In this document: piece after piece, positions 53,448-63,897 of the stretch
Position numbering within the stretch: position 1 is the stretch's first letter
How the letters are laid out: each line of letters begins with the position of its first letter
Assembly (NCBI RefSeq): GCF_000801335.2
Contig: NZ_JSEH01000009.1
Span: 150,944 to 214,943 of the forward strand
Direction of reading: 5' to 3'
From: Desulfovibrio sp. TomC
Lineage (GTDB): Bacteria > Desulfobacterota > Desulfovibrionia > Desulfovibrionales > Desulfovibrionaceae
Length of the DNA stretch: 64,000 bases
Notes under the pieces: generated by a model
What the model was told of the DNA's origin: nothing
Database searches by the model: none
Seen by the model: only the letters and a program-made list of their open reading frames with translations
Position numbers and translations under genes: made by a program

Positions 53448-54061
53448 AGGGCTCGGGAAAATCCACCCAGATCGGGCGGCTTTGCACCGCTCTGGAGGCA
53501 GCCGGCCGCCCGCTCCTGGTGACGCGCCAGCCCGGCGGCTGCGAACTTGGACGCACCCTGCGGGCCATCCTGCTATCCCAGCAAAGCAGCAATTTAAGCG
53601 ACCGGGCCGAACTGTTTCTCTATCTGGCCGACCGGGCCCAGCACGTGGCCGAGGTCATCGGTCCGGCTGTGGCGGCCGGACAGGTGGTGGTGTGCGACCG
53701 GTATGTGGATTCCACGGTGGCCTATCAGGGCTATGGCCGGGGGCTTGATGTGGACCTGCTGCTCTCGCTCAACGCCGTGGCCGTCGACGGCCTCATGCCC
53801 GACCTGACGCTGTTGCTCGACCTTGATCCGGCCTTGGGCCTGACCCGGGCCCTGGCCCGCAACGACGCCGCCGGCACAGCCGTCAGCGAGGGCCGCTTCG
53901 AAGCCGAGCACCTGGATTTCCACACCCGCGTGCGCCAGGGCTATCTGGCCCTGGCCGCCGCCCAACCCGAACGCTTTGTCCGCATCGACGCCTCTCCCGG
54001 CCCGGACGCGGTGGCCCAAGCCGTGTGGCAGGCCGTCTCGGCCCGGTTGTCGGCCACCTAA
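53423..54061 (+). CDS. tmk: Thymidylate kinase
   Basis: A 212-residue dTMP kinase: P-loop GVEGSGKST, TRQPGGCELGRTLR (the DR(E/Q)P motif region), CDRYVDSTVAYQGYGRG and the later LID region. The GTG start at 53423 lies inside the previous gene and immediately opens the conserved strand FVTFEGVEGSGKS. Confidence 0.95.
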   Translation: MFVTFEGVEGSGKSTQIGRLCTALEAAGRPLLVTRQPGGCELGRTLRAILLSQQSSNLSDRAELFLYLADRAQHVAEVIGPAVAAGQVVVCDRYVDSTVAYQGYGRGLDVDLLLSLNAVAVDGLMPDLTLLLDLDPALGLTRALARNDAAGTAVSEGRFEAEHLDFHTRVRQGYLALAAAQPERFVRIDASPGPDAVAQAVWQAVSARLSAT

Positions 54062-54073
54062 GGCGTTTCCCCG

Positions 54074-55930
54074 TTATTGCAGCAAAAGCAGCGTGGACGG
54101 CGGGCAGCCGAGCCCGCTGCCGGAGAAAAGCGAGTCGTAGGCCTTGTTGGCCATGATGATGCCCAGGCCGGAATAGTCGTTCCAAGTGGAAGGCAAGGGA
54201 AGGGCCGTGGAGGTGAGGGCGTGAAACATCTCCGTAGAGGTGATGGCCGGCTTGGCGGAAACGAGCAGTCCGGCGATGGCCGCAGCGTGGGGGGCGGCGG
54301 CGGAGGTGCCGCAGAACCTGGTGTGTCCGGGCCAGGAGGTGGCCACGCAGTCGGCGGCGGTGATGTCGGGCTTTTGCCGCACCCGGCCGCCGCTGGCCAG
54401 GAGGTTCCCGGGGGTGATGGCCGAACCGTCCGGGTTGTAGAAGATGCGGCGCGGGCCGTCGCTGGAAAACGTCTCCACGGCCTCGGTCCCTGTAAACGCG
54501 GTGGTGCGTCCGGAGGCGGAGACGGCGGCCACGCCGAAGGCCTTGTCGACCGTGGAGTGGCCCTTGGTCGCGCCGTTGGTGCTGTAGGTAATGACCCCGC
54601 GGCTGGCGTTTAGATGCAGAAATCTCGCTTCCCCGGACCATTTCTGGATGGCGATCTTGTATCCGGTGAGGTTTGCGTTGGTGTTGATCTGTTCGTACGG
54701 GTCCTGTGTGCCGTCTTGAGTATTTGTCGACGAGTTATAGACATTCCCCGCACTATCAAGAAGATACAGATCGTAATCGTTCGCCGAGCCACCAAGGGGA
54801 TCAGACCACTGCAACGTGATGACTCCAGGATCGCTTGTTATAACGTTATATATGTTCGTGCCGCTAAAAATATGCCAACTATACCCGTTCCCATCGATAT
54901 ATTCGTTGTAATCCCCCTCGTACGTTCCTGAAGTATTTGAATGCAGATTCCCATCGTTGGCCGCAGATGAAAAATAGAAGACCCCGGCATCCGTCACCGT
55001 GGCCACAGCCTGGGAGATGACGTCATCCTGGAAGGGGGATTCGGCAAAATAGCCGACGTCATCCACGATGACCTTGCATCCGGCGTCCTTGAGGGCAATG
55101 ATATTGTTGGCGAAATTGGCCATGCCGCCCCAGGCGGTGGCGAAGTACAGCGGGGCGGAGGGGGCGAGGTCGTAGACGATTTCGAGCATCGCCGTCCCCT
55201 CCCCGGAGTTGCCCGAAGCATCCTGCAACACGGTCACGGTGGCCGGCAGGTCGCCCGTGGCCTGGAGCTGGGCCAGATAGTCCACGGAATCGGAGATGAC
55301 GCCGATCTTGATGCCTGCTCCCGTGTAACCGGCCGTTCTGACGATAGGCGCGCTGTGGGCGACGTCGCCTTCCGTGGTGGTGGACTTGTGCAGGATATAC
55401 TCCTGCGCCCGGTCGATGAAACGCACGCCGGACTGGGCGGCGATGGTCTCCACCGCCGTTATCGGAATCTGCGCCCGGATGGCGTGATAGTGCGGAAAAG
55501 AGTTGATGATGGTCCCGCCCTGGGCCTTGATGAAGTCCAGCAGGCCGTCCGTGACGTCGGCTTTGATGTCCACCAGGATTGTATTTGATTCCGTCAAATT
55601 GATGCCGTTTTCAAGCATCGGAAGACCTGATCGCGTATCCTTAAGGACAACGCTGTGCAGCGTGTGGACAATAGCGGAGTTTATTTTTTTTTGGGCCGGC
55701 GTCAGATTCTTCTTTTCTTCGTTTAAAATATTGACCTGCTGTTTGAAGTTTTCCATGGCCGCGGCGGAAAGACCGAGGTCCGTTGCTGACGAGTCACGAG
55801 AGGCTGCAGCAGCGGATTCTGCTGCCTGCTCTGGTGTAATGCTGGCCAACGATACGTTGTTTGATAGAAGAAATAGGGCTAATGAAAAGGCAAGAAGCAG
55901 CTTTGAGTAAAGGCCATTGCTCGGGCGCAT
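54074..55930 (-). CDS. Secreted S8-type subtilase with Glu in the His position
   Basis: A 618-residue secreted protein with a signal peptide (1-29) and a prodomain to about residue 185. The catalytic core has Asp214 (IGVISDSVDY), SGEGTAMLEIVYDLAP where the usual HGT histidine is Glu244, oxyanion Asn in SSAANDGN and Ser543 (GTSAAAPHAAAIAGL). A region at about 330-440 may be an inserted beta domain (GSANDYDLYLLDSAGNVYN). An Asp-Glu-Ser set recalls sedolisins. ATG 55930 has GGAGAGA upstream. DNA for residues 330-430 is AT-richer than the surroundings. An inverted repeat lies 38 bases before the start. Confidence 0.85.
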   Translation of the reverse strand: MRPSNGLYSKLLLAFSLALFLLSNNVSLASITPEQAAESAAAASRDSSATDLGLSAAAMENFKQQVNILNEEKKNLTPAQKKINSAIVHTLHSVVLKDTRSGLPMLENGINLTESNTILVDIKADVTDGLLDFIKAQGGTIINSFPHYHAIRAQIPITAVETIAAQSGVRFIDRAQEYILHKSTTTEGDVAHSAPIVRTAGYTGAGIKIGVISDSVDYLAQLQATGDLPATVTVLQDASGNSGEGTAMLEIVYDLAPSAPLYFATAWGGMANFANNIIALKDAGCKVIVDDVGYFAESPFQDDVISQAVATVTDAGVFYFSSAANDGNLHSNTSGTYEGDYNEYIDGNGYSWHIFSGTNIYNVITSDPGVITLQWSDPLGGSANDYDLYLLDSAGNVYNSSTNTQDGTQDPYEQINTNANLTGYKIAIQKWSGEARFLHLNASRGVITYSTNGATKGHSTVDKAFGVAAVSASGRTTAFTGTEAVETFSSDGPRRIFYNPDGSAITPGNLLASGGRVRQKPDITAADCVATSWPGHTRFCGTSAAAPHAAAIAGLLVSAKPAITSTEMFHALTSTALPLPSTWNDYSGLGIIMANKAYDSLFSGSGLGCPPSTLLLLQ

Positions 55931-56273
55931 CGCTTCTCTCCGTCAGTGTTGTAATCTTCTCTGTTGTTTGAATGCGCATTTCGCATTCAATTTGCATCCG
56001 CCGCGTGCAGCATTCGAGCAAGAGCCGGAGCATCGGACAACACGTGTTGGATTCTGCTCAAGGAGAGATGAAAGGATGTCCGGAACGACTATTGCTCTAT
56101 AGAAACAGCCCTAACACGGATTTCCCCAAAGACGTCTATGGCGCTAGTTTATTGCATAACAGGAATGAAGGTCAATATAGAGGGCCGAGAGCGCAGGTGT
56201 ACATTTTTTTCGACAAACGCCTTTCAGCATCCTGGAATGACGCATTTTTTTGTGCCGTCCTGGTGAACCCGGC
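55931..56273. other. Intergenic gap upstream of the subtilase
   Basis: A 343-base, relatively AT-rich gap. Apart from the inverted repeat at 55968-55990 nothing was recognised; short open frames lack ribosome sites. Confidence 0.45.
55968..55990. promoter_or_regulatory. Operator-like inverted repeat upstream of the subtilase
   Basis: TTGAATGCG-N5-CGCATTCAA, perfect 9-base arms, 38-60 bases upstream of the subtilase start, where a repressor or activator could act. Confidence 0.6.
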
Positions 56274-58394
<2,121 letters not shown>

Positions 58395-58497
58395 AACGGG
58401 GCGGGGGCCGGGGTTAGGTGCGGCGCCGGCCGAGTCTTAGGCGGCCTGGCGGTACGACGTCATGGACACGCGGGCACAAACAGGACCGCCGACCGGG

Positions 58498-58839
58498 TCA
58501 GCCCAGGGCGGCCAGGGTTTTTTCCACAGGGCGGCGTTCCGGCACCGTGGGCAGGGGGATCTCGCCGTCGCGCACGGCCGCCGAGACGTAGAGTCCGCAA
58601 AAGCAGGCCCCGTACTCGGCCACATCGGCGTCGCGGTAGACACAGGGGCACACGACGTCGCGGTCCAGCTCGAATGTTCCGGAGCCCAGCCGGCAGGGGC
58701 AGGCCATATACCCGTAGCGTTGCTTGTTGACCAGCAGACCGGCCATGAGATCCAGAACCATGGCCTTGTCGGGATTAAAAAACGAGCCCTTGGCGGCCTG
58801 GATCGGCGCGAGCTTGTCGTAGAGTTCCTGGGCGTCCAT
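58498..58839 (-). CDS. Ferredoxin:thioredoxin reductase catalytic chain-like protein
   Basis: A 113-residue protein with the six-cysteine signature of FTR catalytic subunits: Cys47-Pro-Cys49, Cys64-Pro-Cys66 and Cys79-Phe-Cys81. These ligate a [4Fe-4S] cluster next to a redox disulfide that reduces thioredoxin-like partners from ferredoxin. No variable subunit is nearby, as in anaerobic prokaryotes. The start overlaps the stop of the glutaredoxin gene by one base, pointing to a joint redox module. Confidence 0.92.
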   Translation of the reverse strand: MDAQELYDKLAPIQAAKGSFFNPDKAMVLDLMAGLLVNKQRYGYMACPCRLGSGTFELDRDVVCPCVYRDADVAEYGACFCGLYVSAAVRDGEIPLPTVPERRPVEKTLAALG

Positions 58840-59099
58840 TATTTCTCGCAGGCCCCGAGGGCGGTTTCGAGTTCATCCCGGCGAAAACCCACGATGACCT
58901 TGTTGCCAATGACGATGGTGGGAAAGGACAGGGCCGGGTTGAGCTTGCGAACGACTTCCATGACGGCGGCGCGTTCTTCGCCCGTCAGATAATCCACATG
59001 GACGCAGTCATAGGGAATATGCTTTTCATCGAGAAATTCCTTGGCGTGCTTGCAGTGCACGCAGGTGGTCAGGGCGTAGACCTTGATTTCCGCAGTCAT
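58839..59099 (-). CDS. Glutaredoxin-like protein
   Basis: An 86-residue thioredoxin-fold protein with the active site CVHC (TTCVHCKHAKEFLDE), cis-proline in SFPTIVIGNK and a terminal GFRRDELE helix. It is the likely electron acceptor of the overlapping FTR-like subunit. It is 24 bases downstream of an ABC permease gene and may share its message. Confidence 0.92.
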   Translation of the reverse strand: MTAEIKVYALTTCVHCKHAKEFLDEKHIPYDCVHVDYLTGEERAAVMEVVRKLNPALSFPTIVIGNKVIVGFRRDELETALGACEK

Positions 59100-59123
59100 G
59101 GCATTCTCCTTGAAAGCGAGGCA

Positions 59124-59873
59124 CTAACGTGGTGTGTAGTGGGTTCCGTTTCGTATTCCTTTTTCCAGACGCCGGGTCAAGTGCGAAAGGGGCCAGGTCA
59201 AGAGCAGGTACAGCACGGCCAGGGGCAGATAGGTCTCGAAGGTCCGGTAGGTGGTGGCGTTGACCACCTCGGCCGCCTTGGTCAGCTCCCGCAGGCTGAT
59301 GACCGAGAGCAGGGAGGAATCCTTGATACACGACACAAATTGGCCTGTCACCGGCGGCACAATGCGCCGGGCGGCCTGGGGCAGGATGACGTAGAGGAGC
59401 GTTTGGCGGTGGTTCATGCCGGAGGACAGGGCCGTCTCCCATTGGCCGCGTTCCACGGATTCCACCCCGGCCCGGACCATCTCCGAGATGTAGGCTCCGG
59501 AAAAAAAGCCCAGGGTGGCCGTGCCGATGAGATAGGGGCTGTCCACCTGGACCACCACGCCCACGCAGAAATAGAAAATGAGGATCTGCACGAGCAGGGG
59601 CGTGCCTCGAAAGGCCCCGACATAGAGGGTCGAGAGTTCGCTTAGGACCACATTGCCCGAGACCGCCGCCAGTCCCGAGGCCAGCCCCAGCCCCAGTCCC
59701 AGGGCAATGGCCCCGAGCGAGACGACGATGGTCATGCCCATGCCCCGGACGAACAGCTCCCGGTAGGCCCAGACCGCCGACCAGTCCCAATGGTACTTGA
59801 GCCGCGACAGCACCAGCCACAGCAGGCCGCAAAACACGGCCAAAATGGTCAGCCTGACCGCAAGCCGAACCAT
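59124..59873 (-). CDS. Polar amino-acid ABC transporter permease
   Basis: A 249-residue HisM/GlnP-type permease with about five membrane helices. The coupling (EAA) loop is SSGMNHRQTLLYVILPQAARR, here read as its two halves GMNHRQTLL and ILPQAARRIVPP. The typical GTPLLVQI and SGAYISEMVRAGVESV motifs are present. The matching binding protein is encoded upstream, with a small secreted protein between them; no ATPase gene is in the window. Confidence 0.92.
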   Translation of the reverse strand: MVRLAVRLTILAVFCGLLWLVLSRLKYHWDWSAVWAYRELFVRGMGMTIVVSLGAIALGLGLGLASGLAAVSGNVVLSELSTLYVGAFRGTPLLVQILIFYFCVGVVVQVDSPYLIGTATLGFFSGAYISEMVRAGVESVERGQWETALSSGMNHRQTLLYVILPQAARRIVPPVTGQFVSCIKDSSLLSVISLRELTKAAEVVNATTYRTFETYLPLAVLYLLLTWPLSHLTRRLEKGIRNGTHYTPR

Positions 59874-59952
59874 CTAGCGCCGCATCCGGGAAATTCGTTT
59901 TGGTACAGACACAGGACAACACTCCAGGGCGGTTGTTTTTGGGGAACGTCGC

Positions 59953-60345
59953 CTAGCGGCTCCGGGCGGCAAACGCCCCGGCCGGCAGCACCAGGACATA
60001 GGGCACCCGCATCCCGAACTCCTGGACCAGCCGGGCGGCGATGTCCTTGGAGCAGTCGCGCCCGGCCGTGGTCAGATAGGTCGTGTTGACCTCGGTCTCG
60101 ATCTGGCCGGTTTCGTTCTTCCAGCCGCCGGCCCCGGCCCCAAGCCGGGTGTAGCCGCCGAAGGTTTCGGCCAGCCAGGCCTCGAAATCCGGCACCCGGG
60201 GGGCAGCCTCGGACCCGTCGGCCAGGGTGGCCGGCACGATGAAGAGATGGGCAAAGACCTGCACGGTGTCGGCCCGGGCCGGCAGGGGCTGGCCCAGACA
60301 GACGACGAGGAGGACCAGGGGCAATAAGCGCAACAACGTGGGCAT
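59953..60345 (-). CDS. Small secreted protein of unknown function
   Basis: A 130-residue protein with a Sec signal peptide (MPTLLRLLPLVLLVVCLGQP...ARA). The mature part of about 105 residues has no recognised family; it contains one cysteine (GRDCSKDI) and several Trp/Phe. ATG 60345 has AAGGAA upstream. Located between the amino-acid binding protein and permease genes, it may be an accessory of that transporter. Confidence 0.6.
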   Translation of the reverse strand: MPTLLRLLPLVLLVVCLGQPLPARADTVQVFAHLFIVPATLADGSEAAPRVPDFEAWLAETFGGYTRLGAGAGGWKNETGQIETEVNTTYLTTAGRDCSKDIAARLVQEFGMRVPYVLVLPAGAFAARSR

Positions 60346-60424
60346 GCCGATTCCTTGGGCCAGGGGTTCCTGCGGAGCCGGGACCGGACTGGTCCCGGCG
60401 GCTGGGAGCGGACCCGGCCGGTCT

Positions 60425-60456
60425 CCCGGCAAGGCGCGACAGCGGGCCTTGCCGGG
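60425..60456. terminator. Hairpin downstream of the binding-protein gene
   Basis: CCCGGCAAGGC pairs perfectly with GCCTTGCCGGG across a 10-base loop, 53 bases after the binding-protein stop. It lacks a T run, so it may stabilise the mRNA 3' end rather than terminate. Confidence 0.6.
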
Positions 60457-60508
60457 ACAGTTGTGTGGCGCGCGCGGCCCGGGGTCGGGCCGCGAACCGG
60501 TGCGGGAG

Positions 60509-61321
60509 CTACTGGCCGAGGATTTCCTTGAAGTGCTTGGCGCGCAGAGACTCCAGAGTGCCGTCGGCCTTGATGGTGGCGATATACATTTCAAGATATT
60601 GCCACAAGTCGAAATCTCCCTTTTGCAGGGCGATGCAGAACGGCTCGTAGGTAAACGGGGTCAAAAGCGCCCGGGTGGTGTCGGGATTTTGCTTCTGGTG
60701 CTTGGCGATGGAAATCTGGTCGTAGATGAAGGCGTCGGCCCGGCCGGTGGCCACATCCCTGGCGCAGGCGGTCTCTTCCTGGTAGCGGTTGATGGTGGCC
60801 TGGGGGAAGCGTTTGCTGGCGACGAGGTCGGCGGTGGTGCCGGTTTTGACGGCAATGACCCGGCCCGGGGCATTGAGCCCGGCCACGTCGGTCAGGTCCG
60901 GGGCTTTTTTCAGGCTGACCAGGGCGCACAGGCCGGTGGTGAAATAGGGTGAGGAGAAGGTGATGGATTTGGCCCGCTCCAGGGTGCCGGAGATGCCGGA
61001 AATGATGATGTCGATTTTGCCGGCGGTGAGCGCCGGGATAAGCCCGGTCCACTCCATGTCCTTGATTTCCAGTTCCACGCCCAGGCGTTCGGCCAGGGTG
61101 CGGGCGATGTCCACGTCAAAGCCGACGGGTTTGCCCTGTTCGTCCACGTACTCGAAGGGCCAGAATTTGAGTTCCATGCCGACAACGAGTTTGCCGCGCG
61201 AAACGATTTGCCGCAGATTGCTGCCTTCGTAGACGTCGTAGGGTGTTATGGCCAGGGCCGTGCCGCAGCACATGGTCAGGGCCACGAAGGCCAGGCTCAC
61301 GATGCGGATGTAGCGGATCAT
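60509..61321 (-). CDS. Amino-acid ABC transporter substrate-binding protein
   Basis: A 270-residue periplasmic protein of the family 3 (HisJ/GlnH) type. A signal peptide (1-24) is followed by the signature GKLVVGMELKFWPFEYVDEQG, GFDVDIARTLAERLG and SGISGTLERAKSITFS. The ligand is probably a polar amino acid. Its permease lies 0.6 kb downstream on the same strand; no ATPase is adjacent. Confidence 0.93.
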   Translation of the reverse strand: MIRYIRIVSLAFVALTMCCGTALAITPYDVYEGSNLRQIVSRGKLVVGMELKFWPFEYVDEQGKPVGFDVDIARTLAERLGVELEIKDMEWTGLIPALTAGKIDIIISGISGTLERAKSITFSSPYFTTGLCALVSLKKAPDLTDVAGLNAPGRVIAVKTGTTADLVASKRFPQATINRYQEETACARDVATGRADAFIYDQISIAKHQKQNPDTTRALLTPFTYEPFCIALQKGDFDLWQYLEMYIATIKADGTLESLRAKHFKEILGQ

Positions 61322-61461
61322 GGGCTCTTCTCCGGGTGGTGGTTGGGCGGCGGCGAATTGCCGGCTGCCGAGAATTGATGCCTAGCAAAAAAATGCCGAA
61401 AAGAAACCCTGTCCCGCACGATTGGGCGGGGCTTGGGCCATCACGGCAGGAGGGAAGGCAG

Positions 61462-61932
61462 ATGGGTCGATTGACAGTCCTCGTGGCGGCGATGGTCCTG
61501 GCGGTGTCGGGCTGCCTGGCTCCCGGGCCGGAGGCGGTGGTGCGCAACTGGCGGCCGGACGGCGCGGGCGGCAGGACGCTGGGCCAGCTGGTCGCCGTGT
61601 CGCCGGGCCTTGCGGGCGCGACCTGGGAGGCCTACGACGGGCCGTCCGGGGAGCCGATGGTCCGTCTGGCTGCCGAATACGCCCCGGCCAAGGCGGCCGG
61701 GGGATGTCCGGTTCCGGCCGCCGGGAGCCGGTTGGGGGCCAGGGTCTTCCTCATCCTGTCCCTGACCGTGGGCAGAAACGGAACCGTGGATTTCGCCTCG
61801 GCCGAGGGGCAGGCCTACACGGCCGGCGGGGCCTTTGCCTCCTATCCCCTGGACATCGGCGTCATCGCCGCCCTGGTGGCCAGGGCCTGCCCGCTGCCCT
61901 GCCCGGCTTTGGCCGTGCCGGATTATCTGTAG
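61462..61932 (+). CDS. Small lipoprotein of unknown function
   Basis: A 156-residue protein with a lipoprotein signal ending in AVSGC (Cys18), so it should be anchored in the membrane. The mature part has three further cysteines and no recognised family. ATG 61462 follows AGGAGGGAAGG. It converges with motA, only 4 bases between stops. Confidence 0.7.
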   Translation: MGRLTVLVAAMVLAVSGCLAPGPEAVVRNWRPDGAGGRTLGQLVAVSPGLAGATWEAYDGPSGEPMVRLAAEYAPAKAAGGCPVPAAGSRLGARVFLILSLTVGRNGTVDFASAEGQAYTAGGAFASYPLDIGVIAALVARACPLPCPALAVPDYL

Positions 61933-61936
61933 GGGC

Positions 61937-62803
61937 TTATTTGCCCTTGCTGGCCTTGATGGCTTCTTCGAGTTCTTCAAAAGTCGGGCGCTGGTGGATG
62001 GGGATGGCCCGGCGACCGGCTTCCAGGGCCACGGGCGGCGGGTTGCCGCCGACAAAGGCGGTCAGCGACGCCTTGGCCACCAGCAAAATGGCTTCGGTTT
62101 CCTTGGCCCGGTACTCGATGTTGGTGGCGATGGGGCCGATGAAGCCGTAAGCCAGCAAAACGCCCATGAACGTGCCGACCAGGGCCGCGCCGATGCTGTG
62201 GCCGAGCACTTCGGCCGGCTCGTTGAGCTTGCCCATGGTGATGACGACGCCCAGAACGCAGGCCACGATACCCAGGGCCGGCAGACCGTCGGCCACCTTG
62301 CTGATGCTGTGGGACGGCAAGAGCGCCTCGTGCACCGTGGCCTCGATGTCCGCCTCCATGATGGTGTCGAACTCGTGGGCCTCGATGTTGACCGTGGAAA
62401 AAATGCGCATGGTGTCGCAGATAAAGACCAGCACCTCGTGGTTTTTCTTGCTCTTGGCGAAGTTGGAAAAGATCGGGCTTTCCGCCGGCCGCTCCACGTC
62501 TTTTTCAATGGCCACCAGGCCCTCGCGGCGAATCTTCATGTAGAGGCCAGACAAGGTGGTCAACAGCTCGGTGTAGTAGGCCTTGCTGGTGGTCATGCCG
62601 CCGAAAATGGTCATCGCGCCCTTGAAGGTGGCGATGAGCACTTCTTTGGGCGAACTGATGACCAAGGCCCCGAGCGCGCCGCCGACAATCATGAGCAGTT
62701 CCGGCGGGGCGGCCGACAGGATCAGGTTGAAGTTGCCTTTTTCCAAGACAAAGCCGGAAAGGATGCAGCCGAGAACGATGAGGGTGCCAAGTATTACGAA
62801 CAT
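61937..62803 (-). CDS. motA: Flagellar motor stator protein MotA
   Basis: A 288-residue protein with four membrane helices in the MotA layout: two N-terminal (VILGTLIVLGCILSGFVLE; ELLMIVGGALGALVI), a large cytoplasmic loop with charged residues (RREGLVAIEKDVERP) and two C-terminal helices (ADGLPALGIVACVLGVVITMG; LVGTFMGVLLAYGFIGPIA). It forms the ion-conducting stator with MotB. It follows motB by 26 bases. Confidence 0.95.
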   Translation of the reverse strand: MFVILGTLIVLGCILSGFVLEKGNFNLILSAAPPELLMIVGGALGALVISSPKEVLIATFKGAMTIFGGMTTSKAYYTELLTTLSGLYMKIRREGLVAIEKDVERPAESPIFSNFAKSKKNHEVLVFICDTMRIFSTVNIEAHEFDTIMEADIEATVHEALLPSHSISKVADGLPALGIVACVLGVVITMGKLNEPAEVLGHSIGAALVGTFMGVLLAYGFIGPIATNIEYRAKETEAILLVAKASLTAFVGGNPPPVALEAGRRAIPIHQRPTFEELEEAIKASKGK

Positions 62804-62829
62804 GGGTGCGCCGTTTCCTGTCCGGGCCG

Positions 62830-63852
62830 CTAAAACTGGCCTTCGGTCGATTTGTCGTAGATGGTGTTGATCTGTTTTTCCAGGACTTCCCCGACATCGG
62901 GTGTCTTTGGCGGGACGGGTTTGCCCTGCCCCTGGCCGCCGCCCACCCCGCGTTCGCCAGGTTTGGGTTCGCGGAACAACAGCAGGCTGATGCGCCGGTT
63001 TTTCGGGTCGTACGGCTTGTCGGCCACGTAGGGCCGGGTGTCGGCAAAGCCCGTGACCTGGGTCACGTTGTCGGGATTGAGCCCCGCTCCCACCATGAAC
63101 CGGCGGGCGGAAAGGGCCCGGCCGGCCGAAAGATCCCAGTTGGAGTAGGTCCCGGAGTAGCGGTAGGCGTCGGTGTGGCCTTCGATGGCCACCTTGACCC
63201 CTTCCTTTTTCACCACGTCGGTAACGGCGGCCAGGATGCGTTGGGCGTCCGGCAGCAGGGACACGCCGCCAAGGTCGTAAAGCGGCCGGTCGGCCTTGTC
63301 CATGATCTCAATGCGCACCCGGTCTTTTTGCTGGGTGACCGACACCTGTCCGGCCAGTTCGGGCACGGACTGCTGCAAGGACTGTTCGATCTGGCGCTCC
63401 AGCGCCCCGGCCTGGGCTTCGGCTGCCGCCGCCGCCTTGGCCTGGGCCGCGGCTTCGGCCTTGGTCGGGGGCGGGGATTCCTTGCCGCCGTCCATCATGC
63501 CCGTGGTTTGCCCCTGGCCGCCCGAGGGCTGCTGGCCGTCGCGGTCAATGGCCACATCCGGGCGTTCCGACTGGCTGCCGACCACCGCTCCCGGAGGCCC
63601 GAGACCGCCGGTCTCCAGGGTCTGGGCCGAAGGACCGGGGTTGTTGAATATACTGAAGTCGTTGAAATAGTTTGCTATCTCTTCCTTTTTTTCCTGGGGG
63701 GCGTTGCTTAGGAGCCACATAAGCAGGAAAAAGGCCATCATAGCGGTCACCAGATCGGCGTAGGCCACCTTCCAGGAACCACCATGGGCGCCGGCCGAGA
63801 TCTTTTTGACCCTCTTGATGATGATGTTTTTTTTGTGTTCGCCCTCAGCCAT
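62830..63852 (-). CDS. motB: Flagellar motor stator protein MotB
   Basis: A 340-residue protein with a basic cytoplasmic tail, one membrane helix carrying the ion-binding Asp33 (AYADLVTAMMAFFLLMWLL), a Pro/Gln/Gly-rich linker (about 75-150) and a C-terminal OmpA-like peptidoglycan-binding domain (IEGHTDAYRYSGTYSNWDLS). ATG 63852 has GGAGGGG upstream and a sigma-28-like promoter just before. Order motB-motA is the reverse of the common motA-motB. Confidence 0.94.
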   Translation of the reverse strand: MAEGEHKKNIIIKRVKKISAGAHGGSWKVAYADLVTAMMAFFLLMWLLSNAPQEKKEEIANYFNDFSIFNNPGPSAQTLETGGLGPPGAVVGSQSERPDVAIDRDGQQPSGGQGQTTGMMDGGKESPPPTKAEAAAQAKAAAAAEAQAGALERQIEQSLQQSVPELAGQVSVTQQKDRVRIEIMDKADRPLYDLGGVSLLPDAQRILAAVTDVVKKEGVKVAIEGHTDAYRYSGTYSNWDLSAGRALSARRFMVGAGLNPDNVTQVTGFADTRPYVADKPYDPKNRRISLLLFREPKPGERGVGGGQGQGKPVPPKTPDVGEVLEKQINTIYDKSTEGQF

Positions 63853-63870
63853 GGCCCCTCCGTCAGTCCC

Positions 63871-63897
63871 TATCGGTCGCCGACGCGATTCCGTTTA
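63871..63897 (-). promoter_or_regulatory. Candidate sigma-28 (FliA) promoter of motB-motA
   Basis: On the minus strand, TAAA is followed after 16 bases by ACCGATAG, close to the flagellar consensus TAAA-N15-GCCGATAA. The -10 ends 19 bases before ATG 63852. One extra spacer base lowers confidence. Confidence 0.55.

Noticed and set aside
61422..62150. 242-codon plus-strand frame
   Set aside because: Alternative phase over the lipoprotein gene and antisense motA; the lipoprotein frame has a ribosome site and lipobox.
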